Below, piece after piece: positions 1-11,746 of a stretch of 35,391 nt of DNA. Positions within the stretch are counted from its first letter, which is position 1. Every line of letters starts with the position of its first letter. The notes under the pieces were generated by a model, which was not told the origin of the DNA, ran no database searches, and saw only the letters and a list, made by a program, of their open reading frames with translations. The stretch is from positions 1-35,391 of the forward strand of contig MNCI01014272.1 of assembly GCA_015680685.1 (NCBI GenBank), read 5' to 3'. Source of the stretch: Gnetum montanum (Eukaryota > Streptophyta > Gnetopsida > Gnetales > Gnetaceae). The position numbers and the translations under genes were made by a program.

Positions 1-2
1 AA

Positions 3-185
3 ATAGTGTGGTTGCATGGTGTGCCATGATGGATTATTAGTAATTTATATGCTCAATTCATCTCACATTTTTGTCACGCATTTCTAAAGAAGATGGGAAC
101 AAAGCTGAACATGAGTTCGGCATGTCATCTACAAATTGATGGTCAAGCTAAGTAGGTGAATAAGGATCTTGAGGACTCTTCTAAC
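3..185 (+). pseudogene. Integrase core fragment of a chromovirus-type Ty3/gypsy element
   Basis: Frame starting at base 3 reads IVWLHGV, a stop, WIISNLYAQFISHF, then LKKMGTKLNMSSA, QIDGQ and VNKDLED. This follows the integrase core of chromovirus-type Ty3/gypsy elements (HGVP..IVSDRD..F.S.FW, MGT.L..S.A.HPQ.DGQ.E.VN..LE). The catalytic Asp of the usual SDRD is Asn here, and a stop replaces the residue next to the catalytic Glu, so it is dead. It differs clearly from the Tat-type integrases elsewhere in the window (IVTDNGPQF), so it belongs to another element. The rest of its pol lies outside the window or is lost at the junction with the Tat gag. Confidence 0.7.
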
Positions 186-329
186 ACTTAGCTCCCTAAG
201 CCATCACATCCAATTTAGCCTCTCTTACCTCCTTCATAGGGTAAGTCTCTCAACCCTCTTCTCTCATGTACCCTACCATGTTTAGGATGGAACCTTTCAT
301 AGTGGCACACCAGGCATAATTGATGCCCC

Positions 330-1400
330 CAAATAACTCATATTTTCTCCTATATTTCATTCATCATGAAACCTCAAGCTACACTACCATTACCCATGGT
401 CATAATCATTGCTCATCCATTCTCCATTCCAATGGATCCCATAGTGGAAACTCAAGTGATCCAACGGTCACATATACCTTTTGTCCCATTCATCCCACAA
501 CTGCCAACATAAACCTCCTTTTCATTGTTCATCCCTCCTACAACAATGATTACCCAACCCCTTCCCTATGTGCTATAATCCATTATGAGGCCATAGGCCT
601 CTCAACTCATACCAAAATCATACATCCAAACCCCACAACATATGGAGATGCCCCAAGGCTTAGATCANGATCAAGTCTCCCAAATGATCCAAGAACTTAC
701 AAAAGCTCAAAGCTTCAACAATCCAAATAGTTAAGATCATGGAATTTTATCAGGATGACCCAATCATTATTCTTGTTTCATAAATAATCATTTCCCTAAC
801 CATCCCCATACTCTAGTTTACCAAGTATAACAGTGAGGATAACCCCAATGCTCACCTTATCATCTTCCACTTCAAGTACCTATTGTTATAGGCTTGGCCT
901 CATACCATTATGATAATATTTCCTATGTCTCTTACGAGGAAGGCATTAGATTGGTACCACACATTGTTCTAAGCATCTATATCCTCACTTAAATATTAGA
1001 TATCATAATTTGTGAGCCATTTCAAGTACAACTTAAAATCAAAAGCCATCCTAGACCAACTAATGAAGATCAAACAGGGGACCTTTGAACCAGTTTAGAA
1101 GTTCATCCAATGGTGGAATGCTCTACTAAATGAGATTCCTAAATCCATAGCCAAAATCCATCTTATAACAATCTTCAAGGGGGTGGTTAACAATTTTATC
1201 AAGTACAAGTTCTATTAAATAGACCTATGGTCATTTAGTTAAGTATTTTTCCAAACCAAGAATGTATAGGATGTCACTGAGGCCAACCATGACCCCACCT
1301 ACATGGCATATAAAAACAAAAATATGCAAAAGAATAAGGACAAGGGGAGGTCAAACCACGTAGCTATGGCCACTATGGCCAAAGATAACAAGACCACACA
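330..1400 (+). pseudogene. gag: Degenerate gag of the old Tat element
   Basis: A Pro/Gln-rich N-terminal stretch (about 340-650) leads into QVSQMIQELTKAQ and MEFYQDDPI near 740. Then come FTKYNSEDNPNAHL, AWPHTIM, MSLTRKALDWYHTLF, SHFKYNLKSKAILDQLM, KFIQWWNALLNEIP, ITIFKGVVNNFIKYKFY and a Lys-rich tail ending near 1350. Each block aligns in order with the young element's gag (FTKYNGEGDPNAHL, MSLTGKSLDWYQAL, HFKYNLKPEVMLDQLM). At least eight stops and one or two frame changes break it. Gag would form the particle that packages element RNA. The long open frame at 320-730 is not the gag frame; the similarity lies in another frame. One base near 667 is ambiguous. Confidence 0.85.
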
Positions 1401-1818
1401 TGGGCTAAAAATGAACCTAGTTAATTTATATTTTTACTATACTGGATATTGCCTTATAACCACATGATTCAACTGATGTAGCCTAACATATATGCTCATA
1501 ACATGAAAAATATGTCAAACACATAGAATGCATAAAACTAAAAATCCTAGAACATATAAGCAAAATTAAAATTTTAAAATAATAATAGTCAAAATGTCCA
1601 TAACCTGTAGCCATAGTCACATAGTGTGATAAGAGTTCAATCAACAATGTCATATAAAATAAACAAAATTCCAATATCCATAGCTACACTATGTAGCAAT
1701 AACATAAAAAAATATAATAAATTGTCTCACAAATATACAACAGCTAAGACTAGCCACAACATCATAACAACATCAACAACAAAATAACTAAAGAGATGAT
1801 CAAATAGATGGAACTAGG
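1400..1818. other. AT-rich spacer, no gene seen
   Basis: No coding similarity, tandem repeat or RNA gene is visible. In the young element the corresponding interval holds the protease and the end of gag, so this copy appears to have lost about 1.5 kb or more here. Confidence 0.6.
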
Positions 1819-4800
1819 GTACAATTGGAGGTGGAGGAGGAGTATATTTAACATCATCATCATTGGGGCCTCTATTATTACCTAGTACCTATATCAACAT
1901 AATAAAAATTTCATTAGTAATCAACACAAAAAGAAATTAAACTAAATTACAACTTAAATCAAACTAAAATATAATAAAAGAAAAAAAATTAATTAAAAGC
2001 AAGAAAACTTGGAAAGACTCCAAAGTAGTGTCTTCTATGGGGAAGCTTTGAAGACAAGCCTCTAGATAGTAGAGAATCTAGTCTTTAGTCATATAGGCCC
2101 AATCGACTTCCCCAAGATTAATTATTGTCAATATGTTGCTCTTATCAATGTCCATCCATGTGGATGTCTCTTGTGAAAATGTGATGGTAGTATCCTTCTC
2201 AAAAGTAGTTGTAACCTAAGGAATTAGAGAATCAACTACCACCAGAAAGCCTACAAACAACTTGAAGACATCTATAGTGTTGATTCCCCTCATGAACAAC
2301 TTCAATTTGTGCCTTTTGATTGAATCTTCCTATAGCCACTTGAGGTAGCTCTCTTTTTCAACCTTTTACTTTTTCTTCTGATTCTTTTGTACTTGGCCCC
2401 ACTCAAGAATCCAAGCACAATAGTCCCTCCACTTCCTGGCCTTACAAGCCAACAATTCCATTTGCAGCTTTTACTTCACAAGTTCCCTAGCAAGAGAAGC
2501 CTTGCCATGGATGGCATTCTAGTAATGCACCCATTTTATCTCTATGGTTCATAGGGAGTCCATGTTAGCCACTTGAGCTTCCACAAGCTCCTTACAATGC
2601 TTGAAATCTCTAATCTCATCAACTTGTTTCTTGTTTTTCCTCTCCAACGTTAAAAGTCATTCCCATAGGAACTCATCAGAACGTTGGCATTTCCATGAGG
2701 TTCTAGCACATGAAAGTGCACATTCAATGGCATTTTCATATAGCCTTCATGAAAAATGTTGTACTTTAGATGGTATGCTAGGTAGTTCATCAATCTCAAT
2801 AGCATGGTTATAATCCCATCCAACCTTTGACACTATAAACAATATAAGAAGTGAACACATAAAATCTTGTAACAAACAAATAACAAGCTAACCAAATAAC
2901 GATCCATATAGAATAAAAGCACATACAATCAATAAAAAAATTAAAGGCAAAATGAACTAAGATTCTTACCGACATCAGGAGAAATTTGTTATAACCAATC
3001 GATCATGTCTTTAGTCATCCCTCGTATGAACTCCATTTTATCTATAACCTTCACCCATGGTTTCATGTGAAACATAGAGGTTGAAGTGTTAGGTTGAGGT
3101 TCAAAAGATACAACAATCATGATAATCAACTAATGATGAAAACCAAATCCTAAAATAAAACTACAAAATGTAACACATAAAAAAAAAAATCATAATTACC
3201 TAGAACATCATCTAGAATAATAACAGGAGGTTCACCTAGCTATGAACTACCGAATATGGTGTAAAAGGCATCCAATGTGGCATTGGATAGTCCCTCATCC
3301 TCATGCCATTGTAGAACCTCCTTCTCGAGGCACTTCTATTCAACCTCCACTACTACTTCTTAGGGTGTCAGTTCTTGTTGTTTACCTAAAAGAATAATGA
3401 AGACAAAACATAGAATCACTTATCATATTTTTTTCTAAAACAAAATAACAACATAATCATAGAACATGAAACATAGACACCAAATAACTTAAACAAAAAT
3501 AAAACATAACTGCAACTACATGATGTGCTTGACCAAGTTTAATAATGAGCCTCCTCTTTATAGGCTACTCAACGAGTATTGTCTCCTCAACCATAAGCCT
3601 TTTCAACTTTTCTTTAGCTACCTTGTCAACTTTAGCGTGTAACTCCTTGGCCTTCTCAATATTTCCATGGGCAACTTGGGGCCCCCTCCTCATGCTATCA
3701 AGGGAAGGATAATGCATATCATTAAAATGCTTAGTGGTAAAAAATAGTGATTCCCCAATGTCCTTTGGTGAGTTCTAAGCTTGCATGGTTGGGAAAACAT
3801 GTTTCACCCAAGTCTTAGAGAGTTGGGATGGAACTTTACTTATCCATTGTCCATCCTTCCTCAACACCAAGAACTCTATGAACTACCTTAGATACATAGC
3901 AAAAAATGCAAAGTGCCTGTTGCATATCATATCAAGGCTATCTTGAAGTTTCAAAATCTCCCCTCATAGTCCAAAAATTAAATGAGTAACCTAGTTGAAT
4001 TGAGCATCCTTATTGAGGATCCTTTTCATGATCCATGCCTACTCAATGCATAGGATCTTTTTCTATGACAACAATTTTGGGAAAGCCTGGGATATGAACA
4101 ATGCATATATCTCATTTGCCTCTATTACCTACAATAGTTATTTAGAGTCCATTCAAAGTGGCTACAATGAGTATTTAGCTATTCTTCCACTTCCTCCCAA
4201 TGGTCCACCTCTTTCCCTGGTTTGGTGATAATCTTCATCCCCTCATGAGGGATGCCAAAGAGGTCACTAAAAATGGATTTATTGAAAACTAAGGTGATAG
4301 GCACACCATGAACTTGGGTGATAAGTTTCTTCACTCCTTTGTTAAAGGAGTCAATGACTTTTACCATCTCAGGAGTAGGGATGATTAGGATAGGAGCCAT
4401 GAACAAGTCAAGAAAACTTGCACTAGTAATCCTTGCTTGGATATCCCTATGTGCTTGGCTGGCCAACCAATGTTGCACTGTATACACCTCATGAAACTTA
4501 AGGATAAGTGTATCTTCACTACGTCATGAAGTAATCACAACAATAGCAAATGATGGTGCATCCCCTACAACACAAAAAAAAATATCCATTAGCTTTGGCA
4601 TAGGCATATAATACAAAATTAAAAAATAGAAAGAATGATACACATTAAACATAAGAAATTAAAAATAACACTTGTAGCCACACTGATAAAACCAATAAAA
4701 TAGTTAAGGCACACATAACCCAATAACCACATAACTAGAAAACATTGACATTGCGTGAAACAAAAATAAACAAAAAATTAAGCATTCTTACTTTGCTTGC

Positions 4801-5146
4801 TTGATAAAGGTAGCATGAGGACCCTAATGGGTATGCATTTTGGTGCACAAAAATTAGGTTGATCCTACTAACATTGTGTCATTATTTTAGCTATGAACCT
4901 ATAGAAAGCCTAGAAATAGTGTAAGCTATACCTGCCAAAGTCACCCTTGAGCTACTCCATCACTACGAGGCTTTTGGCAAAGACTACTAGTGCTATTTGG
5001 GCTAAAATTAAGAGCTAATAACTCTTAATCAATCCTTGGTCATCTACCTTGTATCTGCAAGCATGCTAACCCAAGCAAAAACCATTAAACCTAAGTGGCT
5101 TAATAGAATCAAAAGTGAACAAGAAAAAACTAAAAATTATGCCTAC

Positions 5147-5591
5147 CCTTCCACATCGTAAATGGTACTAGGAGGATTCTAAAATAATGTGTTAATGTAG
5201 TGACCAATTAGTAATGTGTTGTTGGCATTGTACTAAATGAATTTGGGCATATCCTAGATTTTGAACAAATTATGTGTCACTTTGGTATATATGCTATCAA
5301 ATTGTTCACCCTCAACATGAGTCCCAAGATCGTTAACTATAAATTTGATGATCAAGCTGGTACAATGAGCTTTCCACAATAATGATCATTATATGAGATG
5401 CTAAGTATGATCACACCATCACACTAAAATTCTGTAACATGAAGGCTAGAAACTCCTTTTCCCCTAGCCTAAACCAAAGGGAGCTACATTCCAACACCAT
5501 GTCAGTAGGTGGGGTGTTGGGTCCTAGTATGTGAATGCAACACAAGAGCCCAACTAGTTCGATCACTACTAGGATAGGCTTCAAGAAGGCC
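5147..5591 (-). pseudogene. FCP1/NIF-like HAD domain exon, old copy
   Basis: The exon is 445 nt against 450 nt in the young copy. It reads FLKPILVVIELVGLLCCI (HAD motif I region), EKEFLAFMLQNFSVMV (before motif II), IKFIVNDLGTHVEGEQF, then NNTLLIGHYINTLF, a stop, NPPSTIYDVEG and a GTAGGC donor. Plant FCP1/NIF-type HAD proteins have LVLDLNG.L at motif I and NTLLVDDSP...NPP.T at motif IV. Here the motif I Asp is Glu and the motif IV Asp pair is Gly-His, so phosphatase activity is not expected even apart from the stops. The family assignment is from motif order by eye. Confidence 0.65.
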
Positions 5592-5659
5592 CTACACAAC
5601 TCAACCATAACCATCAAAACCTTATATAACCATAACAAAAATTTTAACTATGAAGAAAA

Positions 5660-6865
5660 TAATCATAAGCATAATTCCAAAATTTTCATCTAAAGCAAAA
5701 AATAAAATACACGACTCACAACCATTAAAACCTAAAACAAAACTTAGCAAAAATTGAGAAAAAAACCAAGTGGTCCATTAATATTGATGAAAATCTCATG
5801 GTGAAAATATACATTAAAAATTGCATAAATTTTATGTAAAAAATTAGAACCATGGAAATTAGCTTATATTAAGATATAACCTACAACAATAGTTACCAAA
5901 TTCGAATTTGAATTTAACAAAATTTCAACTAGAAATCCTAATTTATAGTGAAATTAGCTATAGTCAAAACTCTAGGGAGACTAGTTAAAAATTTTGAAAT
6001 TTTTTTTAAAATGTTGAAAAATAACACAAAACATAGAAATAACTACTAATGGCCTAAAAAGCCCATAAAAATTTACCAAAAGTAGACCAACATTGCTCGT
6101 ACAGCTTGGGGGATTTGTAGTTCTAACAATTACAATTGCAACTGTATGGGACAATTAACACCAACTTCAAAATGATATATTTGTATGAAAATTTTTTTTC
6201 TAAGTCTAGGAATTATAAATATGTGAAATTAAAAAAAAATTTAGCATCACCACTATAATTTGAGACTTAGAAAAATTTCATACAACAACCTAAAATCATT
6301 GTAGGAATTTTACAAAAAACCAAACTGTAGAAAAATGGCTACAATGAGAGCTTGGAAAAAAATATGAAAAAATTTTCTAGATTTCTAGAACTAATTTCAA
6401 ACCCTTAAAAATAGCCTTAGAAATCCTATTAGTCTAGGATGATGGTAGAAAAACATTTTTTCAATGTCAACACTTAGTTTTGAGGGGGTAAAAAACAATA
6501 AAAACCCAAAATTTCACTATGCACTGGCCTACAGAAAAATTCATAGAAAATTAACCATAGGCCAGAATTTAGTGATTTCATAACTAATTCACTAGTTAAT
6601 AGCACACAACAACCCCATGGACCTAGTTATAAAAAACTTAAAAAGAGACATTTTCGTTTTCAATAGAAAATGGTGAAAACACATAAAATGGCTTGGATAA
6701 AAAAATTTTAATTGATCATGGGTAAGCCCTAAGGCCAAAGAAACATTATGAACACATACCCCTAACCTAGATATAAGATAGGAGTTTTACAAAAACAAAT
6801 ATCATTAAAAAACCAAGCCTATATGACACAAAATGCCTAGTTCTAGGCCAAGAAACTGCAGAAAA
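5660..6865 (-). other. Probable intron 1 of the old opposite-strand gene; otherwise AT-rich
   Basis: Between the possible first exon (7009 to about 6875, followed by a GTACAC donor) and the FCP1-like exon (from 5591) lies about 1.2 kb of AT-rich sequence with no coding similarity. The young copy has two small introns here. Expansion of an intron, or insertion of an unrecognised AT-rich sequence, would both fit. Confidence 0.4.
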
Positions 6866-7085
6866 ATAGCTAGGAATGGTGTACCTGACAATCATTGTGG
6901 AGGATCCTTCTTCGAGTAGAGGCCATGGTATACTTGAAAGCCCTTTGATAGAAACATTTTCCTCATCCAAAGCTAGATTTTTACTTGTAGTCATCCTTCT
7001 CTTAGACATATTTGATCAACAATGCAAAAAATCTTCAAAATGCTTTAATCTCCTTGCAACTACATTGCTCCTTGATGTAGAATGA

Positions 7086-7559
7086 TCAAGTAATTCTTGG
7101 GATGGGCAAGGACTAGAGATAGAATTAATTAAAAAGCTCTAATTTTCTACACCTCATGCTAGGGATGTGTTGGAAAAAATTGGTTTCAGCAAAATTATAA
7201 TGTGAAGATTACTCCCAAACTTATGCATTGATGATCAAAACCCCATTCCCAAAACACACATACAACTTCCACATAACTTCATGCCTATAATTAAAAGGTG
7301 GAAACTATGCTAGGTTAGTGGGAAAATTAATTTATTTTAAAAATTTAAACTTGGGTGGGCCCCACCAAGTGCCTCCCAAATAAACTAGTAAAAAACCTAA
7401 TTCACTACATTGGGATTAAGTCCCTAAATAGCCTTGGGACAAATCCCAAACCTCAAGTACTACCAAAACCCACTTCATAGTCATCCATCCATAACATGTT
7501 GAAGCCAAAAGTCCTCATACCAAAATTACAAACACGGTATTAACATTGGAAGGTACCAA
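7086..7559. other. No gene or clear repeat seen
   Basis: AT-rich sequence upstream of the old opposite-strand gene. I looked for a TATA box on the - strand comparable to that of the young copy and did not find a convincing one. Confidence 0.5.
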
Positions 7560-9260
7560 ACATTGGAGGAAGCTAAAACCCATAGAAAAATTAGCTATTT
7601 GGAGAACTACATTGGCCATGACCCCAACTACATTGGCTAATGTAGCTTCAAGAGGGATGGGGGTTCCAAACATCAACTAATCTTCCAATAAAATCTAAAA
7701 TGACCACTCCAAGCCCTAAACCCTAGTTAGAACCTCTGAGAACTCTGAAAGCTCCTAAAACCTAACAAAAATGTTCAAAAATCATGTATTTTAGATGAGC
7801 CATCATAGGGAGCACTCCAACTATGTTGGCCAATATTTTCCTAGCATGGTTCATAGGGGTTTAGTCATCAAATACCATAAATAGTCTTCAAAGTGACATT
7901 TCTTAACTCTTACATTCTCTTGAAGCCTCTAGTAATCCTAAAATGTTAAATCACCTATAAAAATTATTCAAAAACCAACCCTAAGCTTGGAACCATGTTG
8001 TGGGACATTCCAACTATGCTAGCCAGTATGGTCCCAATGTGATTGGTTGAGGTTTCACTACCAATTGCCAAAAATGACCTTCAAAATGACAAATCTTAGC
8101 CTTCACATCTTTTTGGGGTCTCTGATAATCCTAAAATGCTAAAAAAATAAGAAAAAAAGTTAAACCCTACTTCAACCTTAGAGCCACAATGAGGAATCCT
8201 AGAACTATGCTATCCAGTGTAGTCCTAGCATGGCTCCTTTATGGAAACTTAAGAATACCTCATAAAGAAGCCAAATCAACCTCTAGGTGCATCATCCTAA
8301 TCCCAAAACCCTGTTAGAGCCATTAGAGACCACCAAATTCTAGAAATTGAGTCAAAAATAGCCAAAACCCATCATATTCCTCCCATCCATGCTGGGACTA
8401 CATTGGCCAGTGTAGTCCAAGGGGATGACCATATTAAAGCTCAAATAACCATGAAAATAAAAAATTCTAAGCCAAAACCATCAACATGAACACCAGAAAC
8501 CCTAAGAACTTGAAAACTTAGTTGATTTACCATCAAAACTTATAAAAAATCAAGGCTCAAATGTAACTATGCTCAGGAAGGCCAAAGCCATGCTAGCCAA
8601 TGTGGCTCCAACGTAGTAGGGATTCCAAAAGGATTTTACCAACATTACCACATTCCAAATGGGCCAAAACTTAATTGGGAAAGCCTAGATCCTTAAGACC
8701 CTAGAGCTAGCTATAATTTGATCATATTTTAATCATCAAAAGTCCAAGTTCTATCGACCCATGCTAGGGATACCCCCAACTACACTTCCCAATGTAGTCC
8801 AAAGGGGAATGATTCCATATTTTACTTGAAAAGACTATTTTGGCCTTCGAATGAGTGATTCAAAACCCTTATGCTTCTGTCCTACCATAGGAAGCCAAAA
8901 AAACACAAATTTTTATCTTGGGATTCCACAAATTCATTTTTCTCATGGAACTATGTTAGGGCCATGTTGGCTAGCATATTCCTAGCATAGTTGGAAGTTC
9001 TTGGTAGCATTTTTAGCTTCCAAAGGATCACAATGATACCAAAGTTAACCAATCTTCACTCCTATTCCACAGCACTGTCACTATGAACCAGTAGAATCCA
9101 AAATTATCCATAACCTAGGAATCTACATTTTATTGGGAACCATGCTAGGGCCTTCCAAAGCCACATTGGCTAGAGTAGTCCCAGCATGGTTCCATTGTAG
9201 TTACCAAAAGTGGCTTTATTTTTACCTTCAAATAGCCTCAAAATGACCTTCCCAAGTGGC
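7560..9260. repeat. ~190-bp tandem array, about nine diverged copies, each with a hairpin
   Basis: A motif like ACTACATTGGCCAGTGTAGTCC recurs near 7615, 7810, 8005, 8195, 8395, 8577, 8770, 8955 and 9155, giving a period of about 190 bases. Flanking text such as 'aatcctaaaatg' also recurs. Each unit holds an imperfect inverted repeat. In the unit at 8395-8418 the arms GGACTACA and TGTAGTCC flank an 8-base centre that includes TGGCCA. In the last unit GGAACCATGCT pairs with AGCATGGTTCC across 9136-9193. In the unit near 8945 AACTATG pairs with CATAGTT. Arms change together between units. The young element has no counterpart at this position. Confidence 0.75.
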
Positions 9261-9379
9261 CAAGCCTTTCCATTGATCTTGTAGCCTCACACAATGGTTT
9301 GCTAAGGTCTAAAATTGGCAAGATCTAACATTGATTAACCAATATTAACCACATTTTATCCTATGTTACCCACCTTGAC

Positions 9380-10068
9380 TAGTTTGGCCTTGTTTCATTA
9401 TTTTTTAACTTGATTTCACCTTGGTATATATTATTGAGCTTCATTATCCTATCATTTGATGTCATTTGACTTCATTTTTGTAATGTTAGTGTGAAATGTT
9501 TTTATCAATTGGTGTCTTTTGGCCTCAGTAAACTTGATTTAACATCAATTTACACCATTGGACATCACTATGACCTTGTTTGACCATCTAGAACATCATT
9601 GGTTTAGATTCAACCATCATTTGGGCTCCATTTGATCCCATTTGATAATCATTTGGCTGCCATTTTTCCTTGTTCCATGTTAGTTGACCTTTAATTTACC
9701 CCATCTACCTTATCATAAACCCTATGATCTCTTTTTGATTAGGTTTTAACCCTTTTTGAAATCATTTTATGGTTCTTGATCATCATTAGACCATCATTTG
9801 GCCTTTATTTGGCCTAATTTCATGTTGTTTGGCCTTTGGTGCATCTCACCTATCTTAACTCCCCTTCTATGGCCTCCATTGACCATGCTTTAACCTTAAT
9901 TGAAATCATTGGATGGAGGTTGACCATCATCTAGCCTTCATTTGGCTTCATTCTATCATCATTTGGCCATTGTTCGACCTCATTTTGCTTTATTTAGCTT
10001 TTGTTTCACCTTGCTTGTTTTACCCTACCTCTTGTAACCTTTAGTGACTTTGTTTGATCATTAATGAA
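9380..10068. repeat. Degenerate T/C-rich repeat (catcatttggcc-like words)
   Basis: Words such as 'ccatcatttgg', 'catttggcctt' and 'ttgacc' recur irregularly with no fixed period. No reading frame makes sense. It ends at the target site of the younger element. It could be an eroded minisatellite or part of the old element's spacer. Confidence 0.5.
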
Positions 10069-10073
10069 CCATG
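10069..10073. repeat. Target site duplication CCATG, left copy
   Basis: CCATG directly precedes the TG that opens the left LTR at 10074. The same five bases directly follow the CA that closes the right LTR at 27351. A 5-bp duplication is normal for Ty3/gypsy integrases. Confidence 0.9.
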
Positions 10074-11607
10074 TGTAATGATGGAAAATGTCGGTAGCTG
10101 GAATACCAAACAAAATCCGTGTATACAGTCTTAACCATGGATCCATGCAAGGGCTATGCTAGAGAAAACAAATCCGTAGTGCCCTGAATGGTCTTGTCGA
10201 TCAGACAGGGACTTACTAAATCAGTAAACCGATGGAGATTATGGATGTTGCGTGGAACGATTTGATTTGAAGGGTCACAAAATGAGAGAAAAAACAATGC
10301 AGATGAATTATAACGATGATAATGCTAACATGGTAAAAGGAATCAAACACGAGAGAAACGCGTGATTTCAAGATCTATGGCTTTAACCCGAAAAATGAAT
10401 ATTTTGTATATCACGTTACGCTGGGGAGACCCCGATTGCCTTGTGTAAAGTAGACACAAAATAACAAGGAAAACTGTCTAAGCAGAAATACAAAATGGAG
10501 TCCGATCTACTCGTAGGCCAGAGATGGGATGCAAGGAAGGTCAAGTTATGATGTATATTGATCAACTGCTTCTGACCAATAGAAACTCACAGACCACACT
10601 AGATGATCTCTTCATCTTTGATTGGCTCCTTTTGCCTTAGGTAGTCTTTGCTCGAAATTGCTGACGATCACCAATGGAGAAAGTTGTGTCTTCGCCAAAG
10701 GGGTAATCGCTCCTACTGCCAATGCTCAAGAAAAAATGTCTCCTGTCTTTGTGGAAAGATAGTGCTGCCAAATGATTGCCAGAAAAAAATGCTACCCTCT
10801 CTCTCTATCTCGGTCTTTTTTTTATTTTTCTTCGCCAACTGGGATATTTATAGGTTTGACAATACGTGGAGAAGGCACGGCTATGATGACACGTGTTTCA
10901 AACCCTTCAGAAGGTCATTGAATTGACTGTCCTTGTATTGAAATTCATGACCACGCACAATACATGCATATGTGTATTGTGTGTATGGATGACAAGTGTG
11001 GATTGGGCATGTCTCAGTTGATTTTGGGCTACATTACGCTTGTACGCATTGCATCGCGTGCGAGAGCGTAATAAAGCACACAAGCAAGGGACTTAAGTTG
11101 CTTTATGCTGGTTGACGCTGCCAAGCGTAGTGAAGCGTAAACAATGATTAACTTGGTGATGGGTTACGCTGCGTACGCTGCATTGCTTAACGAGCGTAAC
11201 TTGACCTGTTGCGCTTCCTTTGGATCCTTTTGACATTTCCGAAGCTCGTTACACTGCCTTGCATAATAGAGTGTAAATCTGCCCTTGGACAAAAAGACTT
11301 AGCATAATACACAAGAGGTTGCATATTACACTGCTTAGGCCTTAGGCTTCGCCAAATCTGCTGAAGTAAACCGCCTTCTAATGTCAGACTATGTTACGCT
11401 GAGCGTCATTACGCTACATTGTGTACTATAGTGTAAAGACGAAAAACATAGTAAGATAAGAAATCTGCGAAGGGAAACCAAAGTCTTGATGCCACGTGCC
11501 TCTTTGCCTTGCCCTGCCTTGTTCTTCTTTCTGGAATTCTATCATGTACTTTTGTCTGAATCGCGAATCTTCGCCTGAGGCTGACTCACAATTTTCCCGG
11601 TGTTTTA
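10074..11607 (-). repeat. 3' LTR of the young element (1534 bp)
   Basis: Aligns end to end with 25816-27351. It starts TGTAATG on the + strand and ends TTTTA, where the other LTR has TTTCA, so the terminal CA has mutated to TA. Most differences from the other LTR are transitions, many at CpG (for example TTACGC in one and TTATGC in the other). Confidence 0.93.
10845..10852 (-). promoter_or_regulatory. TATA box copy in the 3' LTR
   Basis: TATAAATA on the - strand, at the position equivalent to 26589-26596 in the 5' LTR. It is duplicated with the LTR and could drive read-out leftward into the old element. Confidence 0.5.
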
Positions 11608-11610
11608 ATG

Positions 11611-11622
11611 ACCCCTCTTTAT
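11611..11622 (-). other. Polypurine tract of the young element
   Basis: On the - strand AAAGAGGGGT lies a few bases before the start of the 3' LTR. This is where a Ty3-type element primes plus-strand DNA synthesis. The tract is short but correctly placed. Confidence 0.6.
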
Positions 11623-11746
11623 TGATGGTTAGAGGGCTTGCCCGAAAGACGTCGACAAAGAATACGAAACATCGAAGAGGCAAAAGCACTAACAGCATTC
11701 ATCAATGGCTACTTAAGTGTGGCCCTGTCAACATAGAAGAGCAAAG

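Larger units (their letters stand above)
1819..7009 (-). pseudogene. Old copy of the conserved opposite-strand multi-exon gene (FCP1-like domain + coiled coil)
   Basis: Homologue of the young element's gene at 17284-21197, also antisense to its gag-pol. Matching exons: FCP1-like exon 5591-5147; exon 4 from 5054; large exon 5 from about 4564 to 3560 (QHWLASQAHRDIQARI, HGVPITLVFNKSIFSDLFGI, QAFPKLLS, NKDAQFN, FAFFAMYLR, FIEFLVLRKDGQ); acidic exon 6 about 3380-3195; exon 7 ending 2971 (KMEFIRGMTKDMI); coiled-coil exon 8 about 2835-2010 (LERKNKKQVDEIRDFKHC, LQMELLACKARKWRDYCA); last exon 1893-1819. Splice sites match the young copy where I checked: the acceptor before the FCP1-like exon (same phase), its donor (same phase), the exon 4 acceptor, the exon 7 donor (GTAAGA) and the final acceptor (TAG then GTACTAG in both). 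Many stops show it is dead. A possible first exon (MSKRRMTTSK...) starts at 7009, with weak similarity. Confidence 0.8.
240..10068 (+). mobile_element. Old Tat-lineage Ty3/gypsy element, left part (gag side)
   Basis: This is the left part of a decayed element interrupted by the younger insertion at 10074-27351; its pol resumes at 27357. Gag (330-1400) and the opposite-strand gene (7009-1819) have the same relative order and orientation as in the young element. No 5' LTR is visible: gag-like sequence begins within ~150 bases of an unrelated integrase scrap, so the 5' end was lost or lies left of the window. The protease region found in the young element is missing between gag and the opposite-strand gene. 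Stops and frameshifts are dense, so this copy is much older than the nested one. The exact left boundary is uncertain. Confidence 0.75.

Noticed and set aside
320-730. 136-codon + frame
   Set aside because: Gag similarity in this stretch lies in a different + frame, which reads QVSQMIQELTKAQ and MEFYQDDPI. The long frame is His/Ser/Thr-rich and matches nothing.
10648-10926. 92-codon + frame in the LTR (and 26391-26597 in the other LTR)
   Set aside because: Lies in non-coding LTR around the TATA box. The two LTR copies do not keep the same length and no motif is present.
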